Counted from the first letter of the stretch, positions 1 to 11,245 are shown. The stretch: 64,000 bases of DNA from Cyprinodon diabolis (GCA_030533445.1 CM060068.1:38332010-38396009), one strand, 5' to 3'. Program-made: numbers and translations. The notes: generated from the sequence alone by a model not told the origin.

Positions 1-809
1 ATGACGTAATACTACACACTTTATTGTCCCTTAAAGCTGTTGTGGACTCAACAATTAAACTTTGAGACAATAGAAATGCCACCATTAAAAAAATATTACT
101 TTTACATGTAATGCAACATTTATGCAACAGCAAATTGAGTAAAAACAACCAAATCTGTTAAAAGAAAAAAACAGCATGATAAAAAGAGGCACAATGATAA
201 AGTTGCACAATGATAAAGTTGCACAACGAATAGCTTGTTAGAGAATCTTATGGTTGAAATTTACTCCCACTATTAATTCTAGTGAATCTCAAAAGCCAAC
301 ACACATTTTAGGTTTGCAGGAAATATAAACTCACAGGTTTACAGAGCAGTGACAAGGGATCAAATGGATCATTTTATAAAGACATCTCTCAGGGACAGAA
401 TCCAAAAAAATCTACTACATTTTGCTTCGACATGTAACAACAAAGAACATAAAATAACATAAAAATATGAATATCCTTTTTGCAGATAAACTGCATAAAT
501 TGGGCTATTAGAGCTTCTTGTAAATTTAATTTGATTAAAACCTTCTTAGCGCTGCCCTCTATGGGTTGAAATGTGGCTACTGTTGAATTTTCCTTTAGTT
601 TAAACAGTTCAGGTTTATATCACAGCTCCGTGTTTGAGTATAATCCTGCGTTCGATATACTTTGGAACTTGAATATCAGAGGTGATGGTGTTCCGGTTTC
701 TTGCTTGTGGACGCTGTTAATATTAATATTATCGTTTATAGCTGTAATAAGTGAGGCTGTGTGCTAACTTTTGAACGCTCTTCTTTTAGTCCAAAAACTG
801 CATTTACCT
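1..809. other. AT-rich sequence without a recognised gene
   Basis: I see no coding exon, splice-bounded frame or repeat terminus. A 64-codon frame at 573-767 has no recognisable similarity and no splice context. The stretch should lie in cryl1 intron 3. Confidence 0.5.
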
Positions 810-1075
810 GGAACCTGAATGGGTTCATAGCCACCTGGTGACATGGGTATAGGCGTCTGTGCATCGTCTGCATAGTTATGATAACTTATGTTGTTCTGAG
901 TAAGGGAGAGGATGCAGAGAATGAATAAAAGGGTCCCAAAGATGGACCCTTGGGGAATGCCTCATGTGATTTTGTGGTCTTAAATAAGGATATAGGCACT
1001 CTGATAAAATAGAGTGATCAATAGTGTTGAGCTGTGCACTAAGGTCCAATAATACCAGCACTGTAATTCTTCTAC
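810..1075 (-). pseudogene. Degenerate LINE reverse-transcriptase fragment
   Basis: Read on the minus strand, the sequence gives remnants of three reverse-transcriptase motifs in order: LVLLDLSA..NTIDHSIL near 1060-1010, GIPQGSIFGTLLFIL near 960-915, and NYADDA near 880-861 (the catalytic YADD box). Order and spacing fit a non-LTR retrotransposon of the L2/CR1-like type common in fish. The frame shifts between the first and second motif, so the copy is dead. Confidence 0.7.
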
Positions 1076-2388
1076 AATGTGTTTTTACAGATGTTGTTGA
1101 TCACCTTAACAGGCAGACAGTCTCTGTACTGTAGTGAGCATGGAAACCTGACTGGAAGACAATGAAGGGTTTCATTAAAGCACCCAATGTACCCTATCTC
1201 ACATGCATGCCATGCTTCCTTTTTGGATTGTTAATACCTCAAAACCAAATTTATAATTTCCAATAAAACTCATTTAGGTCTTTAACGTGACAAATGAGAG
1301 GGTCCTGAGTGTTAAAACATATAACTGTGGGTTATGGCCATTATAAAAAAAATTATTTATTATCTAACTAAATTTATTTAGAGAACAAAGCTGGAAATTA
1401 GTTAGTTTTCAATAAATTTTTCATACTTTTCTGCATATGAAGCAAGTTTGTCGTGTACGGTAGCTCACATGATTTGAGAAGTAAGATTTTACATTACTTA
1501 GAACTCCTGGTTTCAAACAAAGACACAGAGTGTGTGGAAACACATTTTCCCTCCATAACCAGGAAGGAGCATTAAAAGTCCTCCAGTCTGTCTAAGACTC
1601 TAAAATGCAGTCTTTTTAATGATGTGTTTAAAACAAAGAATCATTAATAGATTTAAAAAGTAGCCTTAAAATAAACCTGCTATATTCCTGAGATTTTTCT
1701 CTAAAATCATGGCTGGATGAGCTTATTTTCTGTGTCATAAGGCTTTACCTTAAGCTTCAATTTATAAATTAACTTCCTTCTTTGTATATTGATGTATTTA
1801 TTTAGCCATTATGAGTGACTCCTCAGCTTATTTCCAGTTGAATGCTCCTTTAAGTAGTGCAAAAAAAACATGTTTTTTTTGTTTTTTTACCAAACACTCG
1901 GTTATCCGTGATTTTGGTATAAAGATTTTATTTAAAAAAAGTCAAACTTTCAATTAAAAATCTTTCATTCAAATTCATCTGTTGGTAAATAGAGCTTTGA
2001 ACACATTTTTAAGGGTTATTGAGGTGATTTTTATTTAATGAAGAGCAGAAAAAAGTGTGTCTGCCCCTTTCTGTCTGATTAAGGCAACTAGAGAACCAGG
2101 GAATTTATTATTCAGCCCAAAGCCCACAGTTCTCAGTCTATGATCAGATGTAGTTAATTTAATTAAAAATAACACAAAAATAAATTCTATTTGTTATTGA
2201 ACAATTGTGCCCTGCTGTTGAAATAACCTGGAATAACCACTTTGTTTGAATACAGCATGTCCTGCCCTGTGTGTCGATCTGAGTGTGAGAAATCCACTAA
2301 AAACAGCAATGAGGGAGCATATCCTATGCAGCCCTTGTTTCATTTCGTAAAAACGGATTCAGTCATGTGTTTTTTTCCGTTGAGTTAC

Positions 2389-2515
2389 CTGCACGAAAAA
2401 GGTTCCCTCCAGGGCCTGGGCCAAGTCTTCGTAGCTGGAGAGCAGGGCAAGCTGCTGCGCGGCAGTGAGCTGCCCTCTCAGCATGTGGGCTTCTTCCAGC
2501 TCCTCCAGCTGCTTC
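2389..2515 (-). CDS. cryl1: cryl1 coding exon 3
   Basis: 127 bp with a tccag acceptor and gtaact donor. It encodes residues 51-92 after the split Arg50 codon. Its length is not a multiple of three. The exon sits inside copy 1 of a tandem duplication (1811-4293), and the matching part of copy 2 (4294-4998) lacks it. Confidence 0.88.
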
Positions 2516-5500
2516 CTGGACACATGTGAGCAGAAATGAATAAATAAATAGCTGTAAAAACCAAAAAAGAAAAAAATAAATAAAATAAAATATTAACAGA
2601 CTAAAAAATTTCACAACCCTATTCTAAAGGTATCTAAAGCATATTTTCTAGAAGTAAGTCTACAGAATCGGCGAACATATAATTTTTTTTTTTTAAGGAT
2701 GTCAACTGGCTACAACAAAATCAACACAAAAATAAAAATTGAAAAATAATATTATAATAATGCCTGAAAAAAAATAAATAACATCAGCTGCTGACCTTTA
2801 ACCCTGGGGAGGGTCCAGCCTGCCATATAAAGCCTCCTAATGGCTCATAGGAGCCTTATTATGGCTGAAGGATGCTGCGAACATGCAGACAATGCACACG
2901 CTCTGCAGACGAGACATGGCAGCTAACGTGTTAATACCTTAGCATCTGTTTCTAGATACACTATATTGCCAAAAGTATTTGCTCACCCATCCAAATTATT
3001 GGAATCAGGTGTTCCAATCACTTCCATGGCCACAGGTGTATAAATTCAAGCACCTAGGCATGCAGACTGTTTTTACAAACATTTGTGAAAGAATGGGTCG
3101 CTCTCAGGAGCTCAGTGAATTCCAGCGTGGAACTGTGATAGGATGCCACCTGTGCAACAAATCCAGTCGTGAAATTTCCTCGCTCCTAAATATTCCACAG
3201 TCAACTGTCAGCTGTATTATAAGAAAATGGAAGTGTTTGGGAACGACAGCAACTCAGCCACGAAGTGGTAGGCCACGTAAACTGACGGAGCGGGGTCAGC
3301 GGATGCTGAAGCGCATAGTGCGAAGAGGTCGCCAACTTTCTGCAGAGTCAATCACTACAGACCTCCAAACTTCATGTGGCCTTCAGATTAGCTCAAGAAC
3401 AGTGCGCAGAGAGCTTCATGGAATGGGTTTCCATGGTCGAGCAGCTGCATCCAAGCCATACATAACCAAGTGCAATGCAAAGCGTCGGATGCGGTGGTGT
3501 AAAGCACGCCGCCACTGGACTCTAGAGCAGTGGAGACGCGTTCTCTGGAGTGACGAATCGCGTTTCTCCATCTGGCAATCTGATGGACGGGTCTGGGTTT
3601 GGCGGTTGCCAGGAGAACGGTACTTGTCTGACTGCATTGTGCCAAGTGTAAAGTTTGGTGGAGGGGGGATTATGGTGTGGGGTTGTTTTTCAGGAGCTGG
3701 GCTTGGCCCCTTAGTTCCAGTGAAAGGAACTCTGAATGCTTCAGCATACCAAGACATTTTGGACAATTCCATGCTCCCAACTTTGTGGGAACAGTTTGGA
3801 GCTGGCCCCTTCCTCTTCCAACATGACTGTGCACCAGTGCACAAAGCAAGGTCCATAAAGACATGGATGACAGAGTCTGGTGTGGATGAACTTGACTGGC
3901 CTGCACAGAGTCCTGACCTCAACCCGATAGAACACCTTTGGGATGAATTAGAGCGGAGACTGAGAGCCAGGCCTTCTCGTCCAACATCAGTGTGCGACCT
4001 CACAAATGCGCTTCTGGAAGAATGGTCAAAAATTCCCATAAACACACTCCTAAACCTTGTGGACAGCCTTCCCAGAAGAGTTGAAGCTGTTCTAGCTGCA
4101 AAGGGTGGACCGACGTCATATTGAACCCTATGGATTAGGAACGGGATGTCACTTAAGCTCATATGTGAGTCAAGGCAGGTGAGCAAATACTTTTGGCAAT
4201 ATAGTGTATTTGTGACAAGCTCATTCTGAATTAGCAGAGCTTGTATGTTTTCCCTTTGGAGGTCCAGGTATCTTTTTACAAATAAAACCCTGAATGAGTG
4301 ACTCCTCAGCTTATTTCCAGTTGAATGCTCCTTTAAGTAGTGCAAAAAAAACATGTTGTTTTTTTTTGTTTTGTTACCAAACACTCGGTTATCCGTGATT
4401 TTGGTATAAAGATTTTATTTTAAAAAAGTCAAACTTTCAATTAAAAATCTTTCATTCAAATTCATCTGTTGGTAAATAGAGCTTTGAACACATTTTTAAG
4501 GGTTATTGAGGTGATTTTTATTTAATGAAGAGCAGAAAAAAGTGTGTCTGCCCCTTTCTGTCTGATTAAGGCAACTAGAGAACCAGGGAATTTATTATTC
4601 AGCCCAAAGTAAGTCTACAGAATCGGCGAACATATAAATTTTTTTTTTTAAGGATGTCAACTGGCTACAACAAAATCAACACAAAAATAAAAATTGAAAA
4701 ATAATATTATAATAATGCCTGAAAAAACATAAATAACATCAGCTGCTGACCTTTAACCCTGGGGAGGGTCCAGCCTGCCATATAAAGCCTCCTAATGGCT
4801 CATAGGAGCCTTATTATGGCTGAAGGATGCTGCGAACATGCAGACAATGCACACGCTCTGCAGACGAGACATGGCAGCTAACGTGTTAATACCTTAGCAT
4901 CCGTTTCTAGATATTTGTGACAAGCTCATTCTGAATTAGCAGAGCTTGTATGTTTCCCTTTTGGAGGTCCAGGTATCTTTTTACAAATAAAACCCTGAAT
5001 GTACGGGAAACTATTTACTCTAAACCTTCAGATATAGGGAGTGTGACAGTGTGTGCCTCTATGTTTTTACTCTAATCAATCTGTGTATTATTCCCCTTTG
5101 GTCACTAAATCCTGGGATAGTGATAATTAATTTCTTCTACCATGTGGTTTGTATTCAGGGTTGCCAGACCTTCCTATTTTCAACCCAAAAACAACCTAAA
5201 ATGACCCATATACTATAGGGTATTCTATTTATCTATTTGTTATATTTATTTTGGTCACTTTTCTGGTCACTTTAGTTTATTCTTTGTCAGTATTTAATAA
5301 CGTAACTCAGGTCTCTTAAGTTATTTTTCTTTACAACAATTTTGTTATGCTTAAAAAAGTTGGTTAAATATAGATTTAATAGGAAGTCTGTGATTTTGTT
5401 CTTTATTAAAATTAAATCATTTAGCAATATCATAAAATGTCCACCAGAGCTGCACATAAAATATGGTTTCGAGTCTTTTCAATAATCATCGATATCGATC

Positions 5501-8500
5501 AATATGCATTTTTTTTTATCGATAAGCTTTTTTGCTATATCGTCCAGCCCTATTTTACACTAATTGAAATGTCTTTAAATCCACATTAATATGAACTCAA
5601 CACACTGTAGTAAACAGATAAATGGAGGCAGAAGATGTCTTTCAGTCTTCAATGCACACATTCAGCGACACACAGGAGCTCTTTCTATCTGGGCACCATT
5701 TCATTCACAACACCTGTCCCATCAACCAGGAATCAGAATCAGAAATACTGTAATAATCCAAGGGTGAGATTACTTTGGTTACATAACTCCATCTGTAATA
5801 GAGTGACTATAGGACCAGTTTGATATAACAAAATTTCATACAATATATATAATTAGGGGGTCCCCACTCCATCTCACCATCTGTTTGGGGGTCCATGACC
5901 TGGAAAAAGTTGAAGACCCCTGCTTTACAGTTTTCTTATTTTTACCTTCTAAACATCTGACAAATTCTGGCAAAAACAGCCCAAATTTTAACAACCAGCC
6001 TAAAGCATTTTTTTTCCAGCCAAACTTGTTTAATAAAACCTTGATTGGACAGAAACCAGCCGAACCTGGCAAAACTGTAAATAATACCGTCTTTTAGCGC
6101 ATCATACATTCAGGTTTTGAAAAGCCTTGCTATAAAACTCTATGTAGGGGTTATGCTTTGGCTTTGAATAGGCCATTCTACCATCTGGGTCGTGCTGATG
6201 CAAAGTTAACTTCCTCTTTAGTCTCATCTCTTTTGCAGGTTTTAACAGATTTTTTTTTTTTTTACATTTAGTCCCATCCACAAGACTATCACCTCTGAGG
6301 AAAAGCATCACCACAGCATGATGCTACCACTACCATGTGTCACCATTGGCATAGTGTGTAACACCCTCCACTTTTTTCTCTGTTTCCTCTACTATATTTA
6401 TATATTTAAGAAGGCCTTTGACTTTCAGCAGATATTTTTACCGTTTACAGTTTTATTAACATGTTATTGAACGTGCTTTTTAATGTTTATAAGCTGCTGA
6501 TCAAGCATTGTTCATATTTAGCGTCACAGCAATCAGCACTTGGAGATTAGTGGTTATATTTTAAAGATCTGTCATGATTTCTGAAAGTGCAGATCCTTTT
6601 ATTTTTTTCAATTTTACCAAATTACACATCCATCCATCTATTTTCCTCAAGCTTATCCCAAGCGGGGTTGCGAGGGGTGCTGGTGTCTATCTCCAGCTGT
6701 CTCCGGGCGAGAGGCCGGGTACACCCTGGACAGGTCGCAGTCAGGTTTTTGGACTGTGGGAGAAAGCCAGAGTTCCCGGATAGAACCCACACACCCTCAG
6801 GGAGAACATGCAAACTCCATGCAGAAAGATCCTGAGCCGGGAAATGTATCCAAAACCTTCTTGCTGCAAGGGAGCAGTGCTACCCACTGTTCCACCGAGC
6901 AGCCCCTGAATTACACATCATTAAGCAAAAACATGCTAATATTAATATAATTACATTCTATATAATACATTATTTCAGATCATAAAACATGCAGGAACAC
7001 ATAAGGCACATCTGTACAAAGGAGGTCACCTGATCTCTGTGATAGCCTTTGAAGCCTGCCCCGGTTGGTTGTCGTAGATCTTTACCCGGTAGCCTCCGCT
7101 GACAAACACCATGGCCCAGGAGCGGCCAATCAGACCGCTAAGCACCCAGAGACGGAGTAAGAAGACATGAGAATATCCAGCAGTTCAGGCTAATGCTGTG
7201 AAATCTGATTTAAATCAGTTTCCATTGAAATGAACAAAGTTAATAACACTGCTGAGCTTTAAGTCATGGAATTTATTATTAAGACTCATCGGTCTGTCTG
7301 CCATCTTCCATGTTTCCTTCTTCTATTATCCATCTTGAAAACTACTTAAGATAACTGTGTATGTAAGTTTTTAAAACCTGTTTTCCAAGTACCATGTAAG
7401 TGTTTAGATATTTAAAAATGCACTATTAGCTTTGCATCTTTATGCAATTGTGGTAAAAGCTCTGAAAGAAAGTCAGCTCAGCCTCAAAGAAAAATATTAA
7501 TATTTTACATCAACTCTGACCTTAAAATCCAATATGGCTACCTTGTTTTAAAGACATAGAGACAAACATAACTGTAACAAAAAATCATAACCAGGTCAGA
7601 ATGGTTTCTTTAGAAAAATTGTTTTCTGTCATTTTTCCCCATTTCTAAAACAGGAGTCTTTAACCTGTGGCTCTTTGGACCCTCCACAATGTCCCTCTCA
7701 ATGGTGGCTAATAATGTATACCAATTTATAGTTCTGAATATAGTCTAATAACACATACATGATTCCAACAAAAATTTAAAAATGAAAAAAAAAAACAATC
7801 CACTGGACTTTGTTTGCTAACTTTGAAGACGTTTCAATTCCCATCCGGGAAGCTTTTTAAATTCAAAATGTCTGGAATAGCGTTGAGTTCTAAGCTTTAT
7901 AGATTAACCCAACAAAGCTTTGTTATGGCTTAGAAAACATGCAAATTGAACAGATAGAACAGGTCTACTCCTTAGTGATGGGGAGTCACTGAGGTCGTTG
8001 TTGGCCTGCAATACCCAATACTGGCCTATGCTTCTGAAAAAGGAGTCTTTAGGGTCATTGATGGCCTGGCTGACCAGGCGAGATGTTTTGGTCCCCAGCA
8101 TGGCGATGAGGTTTGAGATGATACCTGACTTAGAAGCTTTGTGTGTTTTTAAAAAGCATATTTCAAGTGAATCTTCACAACAGAATGACTTTACCAGAAA
8201 CATGTTTGTCTATTTTCCTTCTCACAGGCTTGGAAATGATCTGTTTTTCTCTTTACATTAAAAATATCCTATATATATATATAAAAACAAATAAAAATCC
8301 ATACTTCCTTTCTATGAAGAGTTTTATGTTTTTACTTATTTTAAAACCTAAAATAACAAATACACTGCTGGATGTTTAAAATTACTAAAGATTTCCAACA
8401 GATCATATTTAACAAAAGTTATAAGCTGCGCTTTACTATTTAAGAATAAATAAATGTTTGGATTTTAAAGGTTGCAGATCCCTGCTCTAAAGGCTCCAAC

Positions 8501-10678
8501 AGGGTAGAGTGTACTTGATGTTTGCATACATATTCTTTGATACAGCATCCTGAGCGAAAATTATGCTCAATAGGATTTTTTTTTTCATATTAAACTGTTC
8601 TACGTGCAACACGGAGCTGAAGGAATGTAGAAAGGAGTTACACTCTAAACCATTGCATACATCATGTGTGCCGCTCAGAATACGCACAGAATGCCCAACT
8701 CTGTAGGACCCAATCCAAATATATTAGCTGTTTCTAAATTCAGAGGATCCAATATTTTAATTGTAAAGGGTTGCTTGGATGCAATATTTGCAAGGATATC
8801 ATTGTTTTAAGTACTAATTAATCATGTTCTGCGTAACAAAAATATATCAATTACAGGGATGAAATCAGATGCATGTTTTTAAGTCTGAGATGCTAAACCT
8901 CACAGAAAACAGTGGAAAGAAGTCTTTAAAACGTGGGTTCATTGTAATAAACAATAAAATCGAAAACATATTGCAAGAGCTTACAATATTTTTTCTCAAA
9001 ATCAAGCAGCCGTACTGCCTGTTAGCCCATTTTTTTCTGCATTTATTGTTGGTTGGCCTCATTGTACCATGGCGCAATACGTGGCCTCATATTAGTCTTA
9101 AATAAGAACATACGTTCAGATTAAGGCTTGTTTGTCAGATTAAAGGTACATTTAAGTAGGTATCAATCACATTTTTTCTTTAAGTTAGATGCAATATTTT
9201 AATCTTAAATGTTTTTTTCGTTCTGTAAGTGGGACCTCATAACAAAGAATTGAGAATAATGGTTGTTGTTTCATAACACTATAAAATTTGCTCCATATAA
9301 TAATTGGAAATAATGAAAGGAATGAATTTTTAAAAGTTTATTAAATATGACTATTCTCCTGATCAATACTGATGTATAATTAGATCATTATTGATCTTTT
9401 GTAACCTTTCTGCAAACTATGATCATGTCTAAAAGATGCAAAAAGCTAATATAGCGCATGTGGAATTAACAGTTTTATTAAAGACAGAAAAATAAATCAA
9501 ATTCCACTGGACTTTGTTTCCAAGTTTGAAGATGCTTCGCTTCCCATGCACTTTCCTGGATGGGAAGCGAAGCATCTTCAAACTTGGAAACAAAATACAG
9601 TGGCTTGTTTGTTTGTTTTTAACTTTCTTGGAATGACTATAACCTGGATGACTGAGAATCTTCACCAGAAATATCACATTTACTCATGTAATCACAGCCT
9701 TTGCTTAAAACTTGATCCACCTTTTATAGCAATTACATTTTCAAATCTTTTTGAATATGATGCCACACCGTAGCACATGTACGTTTAGGTAGGTGGGCCC
9801 TTTCTTATTTGCAATACATCTAAAGCTCCATGATCAGGTTGGATGGAAAATGTTTATGCAGCCATATTCAGATCTGAACTCTGGACTCCAGCTGCACCAA
9901 AGCGCACTGGAGCAGGTTTTCCTCCAGGATGTTTGTGCATTGCTGCATTCATCTTTCCTTCTAACCTGATAAGTCTTCCCTTTCCTACTGCTGTAAAACA
10001 TTCCCATAGCATAATGCAACCACCACCATGCTTAACTGTGATTGGTGGATTGCTACAGAGATTGTTGTCATTCATGTTGATGTTATGTTTAGACTTTTGA
10101 GTGCTAATTTTGAATAAGACTGTATCAAATGGGTGCAGCACTGTGAATACTATTCAGGTGCATCTTATTACAAAGACGTTTTATTTATTTGTTTTTACAA
10201 AGGGCCATCATAACATTTGAATCTTTACTTGATCTTGTTAACATTGCTCCAGACTGTTCAGTTAAAGATGGCTTTCCGTTTACTTTACAGGTCAAGAGAG
10301 GTCACTAGAGGCCTAATGTGTTTAGCTGACTGCACAAAAATACGAATCAGGGTACAGGAAATAGGTTAAAATGTAAGCCAACCCTGAAACTGATCACAAG
10401 AGAAAGACATTTTGTCAGTTTCACAGCAAACGTCAATAATAAAATGGGTTTCATGGAGTTAATGCTGTAAATGTGAGAGAAACAACTCAGAGGTGCGTTA
10501 AAAGTTCCATTCAAAACATACATTTGCAAGCATGTATGCAACTATGTGTTGTATGAGAAGGCACTAGATAAAATTCATTTACTGAAACAAAACCCTAAAA
10601 TCATCATTTAATGTTGTCTTTTCAGTTTTTTGCTCACCTGCCAACCACGGTGATGGTCTTCAACTCAGCAGTGCTCAT
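2389..10678 (-). CDS. cryl1: Lambda-crystallin / L-gulonate 3-dehydrogenase, 5' part (coding exons 1-3; gene continues off the left edge)
   Basis: Joined exons 10638-10678, 7030-7137 and 2389-2515 (minus strand) give 92 in-frame residues. The N-terminus carries the Rossmann NAD-binding motif G13-S-G15-L-I-G18 followed by RSWAMVF, and an acidic Asp36 at the end of the second strand (KIYDN), as in NAD-dependent 3-hydroxyacyl-CoA-dehydrogenase-fold enzymes. The third exon ([15 protein letters not shown]) matches the helix after the nucleotide-binding strand pair in CRYL1. The family oxidises L-gulonate to 3-dehydro-L-gulonate in the cytosolic uronate cycle. All splice sites are GT..AG and phases agree. 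The catalytic and C-terminal exons are not in the window: I read 1-2388 for them on the minus strand and saw none. The gene is divergent from ift88 and shares a 486-bp start-to-start interval with it. Confidence 0.9.
2959..4206 (+). mobile_element. Tc1-like DNA transposon, complete
   Basis: 1248 bp with perfect 29-nt terminal inverted repeats (cactatattgccaaaagtat... at the left and its complement at the right), flanked by TA at 2957-2958 and 4207-4208. It encloses one uninterrupted transposase frame. The empty site is preserved in the duplicate at about 4914, which confirms both boundaries and the TA duplication. Confidence 0.95.
3093..4124 (+). CDS. Tc1-family DD34E transposase, intact reading frame
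   Basis: The start ATG gives [10 protein letters not shown], the usual start of fish Tc1 transposases; an in-frame ATG at 3060 is possible but less typical. 343 residues, normal for the family. An N-terminal paired-like helix-turn-helix (about residues 5-110) contains the GRPRK hook at 59-63. The catalytic triad is complete: Asp154 (WSDESRF), Asp245 (QHDCAPVH) and Glu280 (LNPIEHLW), with exactly 34 residues between the second Asp and Glu. The family binds the terminal repeats and cuts and pastes the element into TA sites in the nucleus. No stop or frameshift is visible; whether the protein is active cannot be read from sequence. Confidence 0.93.
   Translation: MGRSQELSEFQRGTVIGCHLCNKSSREISSLLNIPQSTVSCIIRKWKCLGTTATQPRSGRPRKLTERGQRMLKRIVRRGRQLSAESITTDLQTSCGLQISSRTVRRELHGMGFHGRAAASKPYITKCNAKRRMRWCKARRHWTLEQWRRVLWSDESRFSIWQSDGRVWVWRLPGERYLSDCIVPSVKFGGGGIMVWGCFSGAGLGPLVPVKGTLNASAYQDILDNSMLPTLWEQFGAGPFLFQHDCAPVHKARSIKTWMTESGVDELDWPAQSPDLNPIEHLWDELERRLRARPSRPTSVCDLTNALLEEWSKIPINTLLNLVDSLPRRVEAVLAAKGGPTSY
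4294..4998. repeat. Tandem duplication, copy 2 (exon 3 deleted, empty transposon site)
   Basis: It matches 1811-2122, then jumps directly to the equivalent of about 2654, so about 530 bp carrying cryl1 exon 3 are missing. The join uses a short aag homology. Further on, at about 4908-4916, it reads straight through the place where copy 1 holds the Tc1 element (tctaga-TA-tttgtg), so this copy shows the site before insertion. It lies in cryl1 intron 2. Confidence 0.9.
5225..5552. repeat. Dispersed repeat with an hAT-like end, copy 1
   Basis: About 330 bp closely matching 21492-21819. It ends in atcgataagc...atatcgtccagccctat, whose complement (tagggctggacgatat) is a typical hAT terminus in fish. 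The opposite end is not an obvious inverted repeat, so both copies may be half elements. Confidence 0.7.
5553..6372. repeat. Repeat remnants in cryl1 intron 2
   Basis: At about 5850-5935 there is an hAT-type end-like sequence (gaagacccctg). At about 6100-6372 there is a fragment of a very common fish repeat, recognised by the ttcaggttttg and aaagcatcaccacagcatgatgc segments and associated with Tc1-like elements. No gene is seen. Confidence 0.45.
6631..6908 (-). mobile_element. tRNA-headed SINE with perfect target duplication
   Basis: The minus-strand copy starts with the catccatcc tail on the plus strand and runs into the head (gctacccactgttccaccgag). An 11-bp direct repeat AATTACACATC flanks it at 6620-6630 and 6909-6919. 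Related copies lie at 20936, 40485, 48939 and 59611. Confidence 0.88.
7030..7137 (-). CDS. cryl1: cryl1 coding exon 2
   Basis: 108 bp between a cttag acceptor and a gtgacc donor. It encodes residues 15-49 plus split codons, including [20 protein letters not shown], the core of the NAD-binding Rossmann fold. It lies in open sequence between a SINE (ends 6908) and an hAT element (starts 7651). Confidence 0.9.
7651..8484. mobile_element. hAT-type non-autonomous element with an internal retroelement-like insert
   Basis: The left end caggagtctttaacctgtgg and right end (complement cagggatctgcaacct) are inverted. Imperfect 8-bp flanks TTCTAAAA and CTCTAAAG share the core TCTAAA. About 7803-8200 holds a separate repeat also present at 63860-64000 and, as a palindrome, at 9504-9603. 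No transposase frame is seen. Confidence 0.7.
8485..9503. other. cryl1 intron 1 sequence, nothing recognised
   Basis: AT-rich. Short frames on both strands have no splice-bounded or family-like content. Confidence 0.5.
9504..9603. repeat. Palindromic remnant of a dispersed repeat
   Basis: Two 42-bp arms (9504-9545 and 9562-9603, near-perfect, beginning ccactggactttgtttcc) surround a 16-bp centre. Each arm matches the start of the repeat at 7803 and 63862, so the hairpin looks like two copies joined head to head. Confidence 0.85.
9920..10042 (-). pseudogene. Tc1 transposase fragment
   Basis: The minus-strand frame contains [26 protein letters not shown], the conserved stretch between the first and second catalytic aspartates of fish Tc1 transposases. 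Neither the rest of the gene nor terminal repeats are found, so this is a fragment of a family different from the intact copy at 3093. Confidence 0.75.
10638..10678 (-). CDS. cryl1: cryl1 coding exon 1
   Basis: ATG is on the minus strand at 10678-10676. The exon encodes [13 protein letters not shown] plus the first two bases of the next codon, ending at a gtgagc donor. It supplies the first glycine of the GxGxxG dinucleotide-binding motif. Phase 2 joins exon 2 to make Ser14. Confidence 0.88.
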
Positions 10679-11164
10679 TATTTGATATTAAAGTGGCGAA
10701 AAGAGACTGAAGACTCTTTATTTCTTTGCACCGCCTCCTCAGAGTCACGCTGTCTAACTAGTACGGTAGCCAAGATGGACAAATTTAGTCCTTTAACTTC
10801 GAAAGCTAAATTGATTTGATATTCTTATTAAAACACTACCCTCAAATATGCAAAAGGATATTCGATTTTCTTACAATTTTATCCTTTAATGTTAAATATT
10901 TTGAGAAATGTTTGAGCTAATGACAAATAAAAAGACGACGTAGCTTCCTGCGTATCCTAGCAACGAGTGAATGACTTCTATATCCAATCCTATCAGCAGA
11001 AGATAATGATTGATGTATGAATTGCCAATCAGGAGCTGTAAAAGAGTTTCCCTCCCACCCGTGCCGCTTTGAATTGTGGGACAGAAAGCTTTAACTATAA
11101 CAAACATTTTTGTTATTATGCACCAGTAGCTGCCCGTTTTTTTTCACAAATTCTGCAAAATAAA
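10679..11164. promoter_or_regulatory. Shared divergent promoter region of cryl1 and ift88
   Basis: 486 bp separate the two start codons, which point away from each other. The stretch holds an RFX X-box-like motif (10952-10964) and CCAAT-type sequences near 10984 and 11023. Transcription start sites cannot be located, so 5' UTRs are included. That one region drives both genes is inferred from geometry. Confidence 0.7.
10952..10964 (+). promoter_or_regulatory. RFX X-box-like site
   Basis: GTATCC-T-AGCAAC fits the RFX half-sites GTNRCC and RGYAAC with a 1-nt spacer, and one mismatch (T where a purine is expected at position 4). It lies about 200 bp upstream of the ift88 ATG. RFX factors are known activators of ciliary genes including IFT88 orthologues. 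Confidence 0.6.
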
Positions 11165-11245
11165 ATGGAGAATGTGCATCTGGCAGTAGAGGAGGATGAC
11201 CTTTATTCGGGTTACAACGACTACAATCCCGCATTTGAATGCGAG
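11165..11245 (+). CDS. ift88: ift88 coding exon 1
   Basis: Residues 1-27, beginning MENVHLAVEEDDLYSG; phase 0; donor gtgagt. A three-codon upstream frame (ATG CAC CAG TAG, 11118-11129) precedes it if the transcript starts further upstream. Confidence 0.95.

Larger units (their letters stand above)
1811..4293. repeat. Tandem duplication, copy 1 (contains cryl1 exon 3 and a Tc1 insertion)
   Basis: The sequence from 1811 (atgagtgactcctcagc) to 4293 is repeated immediately as 4294-4998. Without its 1250-bp Tc1 insertion (element plus TA), copy 1 is about 1233 bp. Copies differ at only scattered positions, mainly homopolymer lengths and a few substitutions. The junction shows an atg shared by the start of the unit and the sequence after copy 2. 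Confidence 0.9.

Noticed and set aside
2242..2529. 95-codon plus-strand frame opposite cryl1 exon 3
   Set aside because: Antisense to a well-supported exon; no similarity.
3416..4384. 322-codon minus-strand frame
   Set aside because: Antisense shadow of the Tc1 transposase; it even runs through the terminal repeat.
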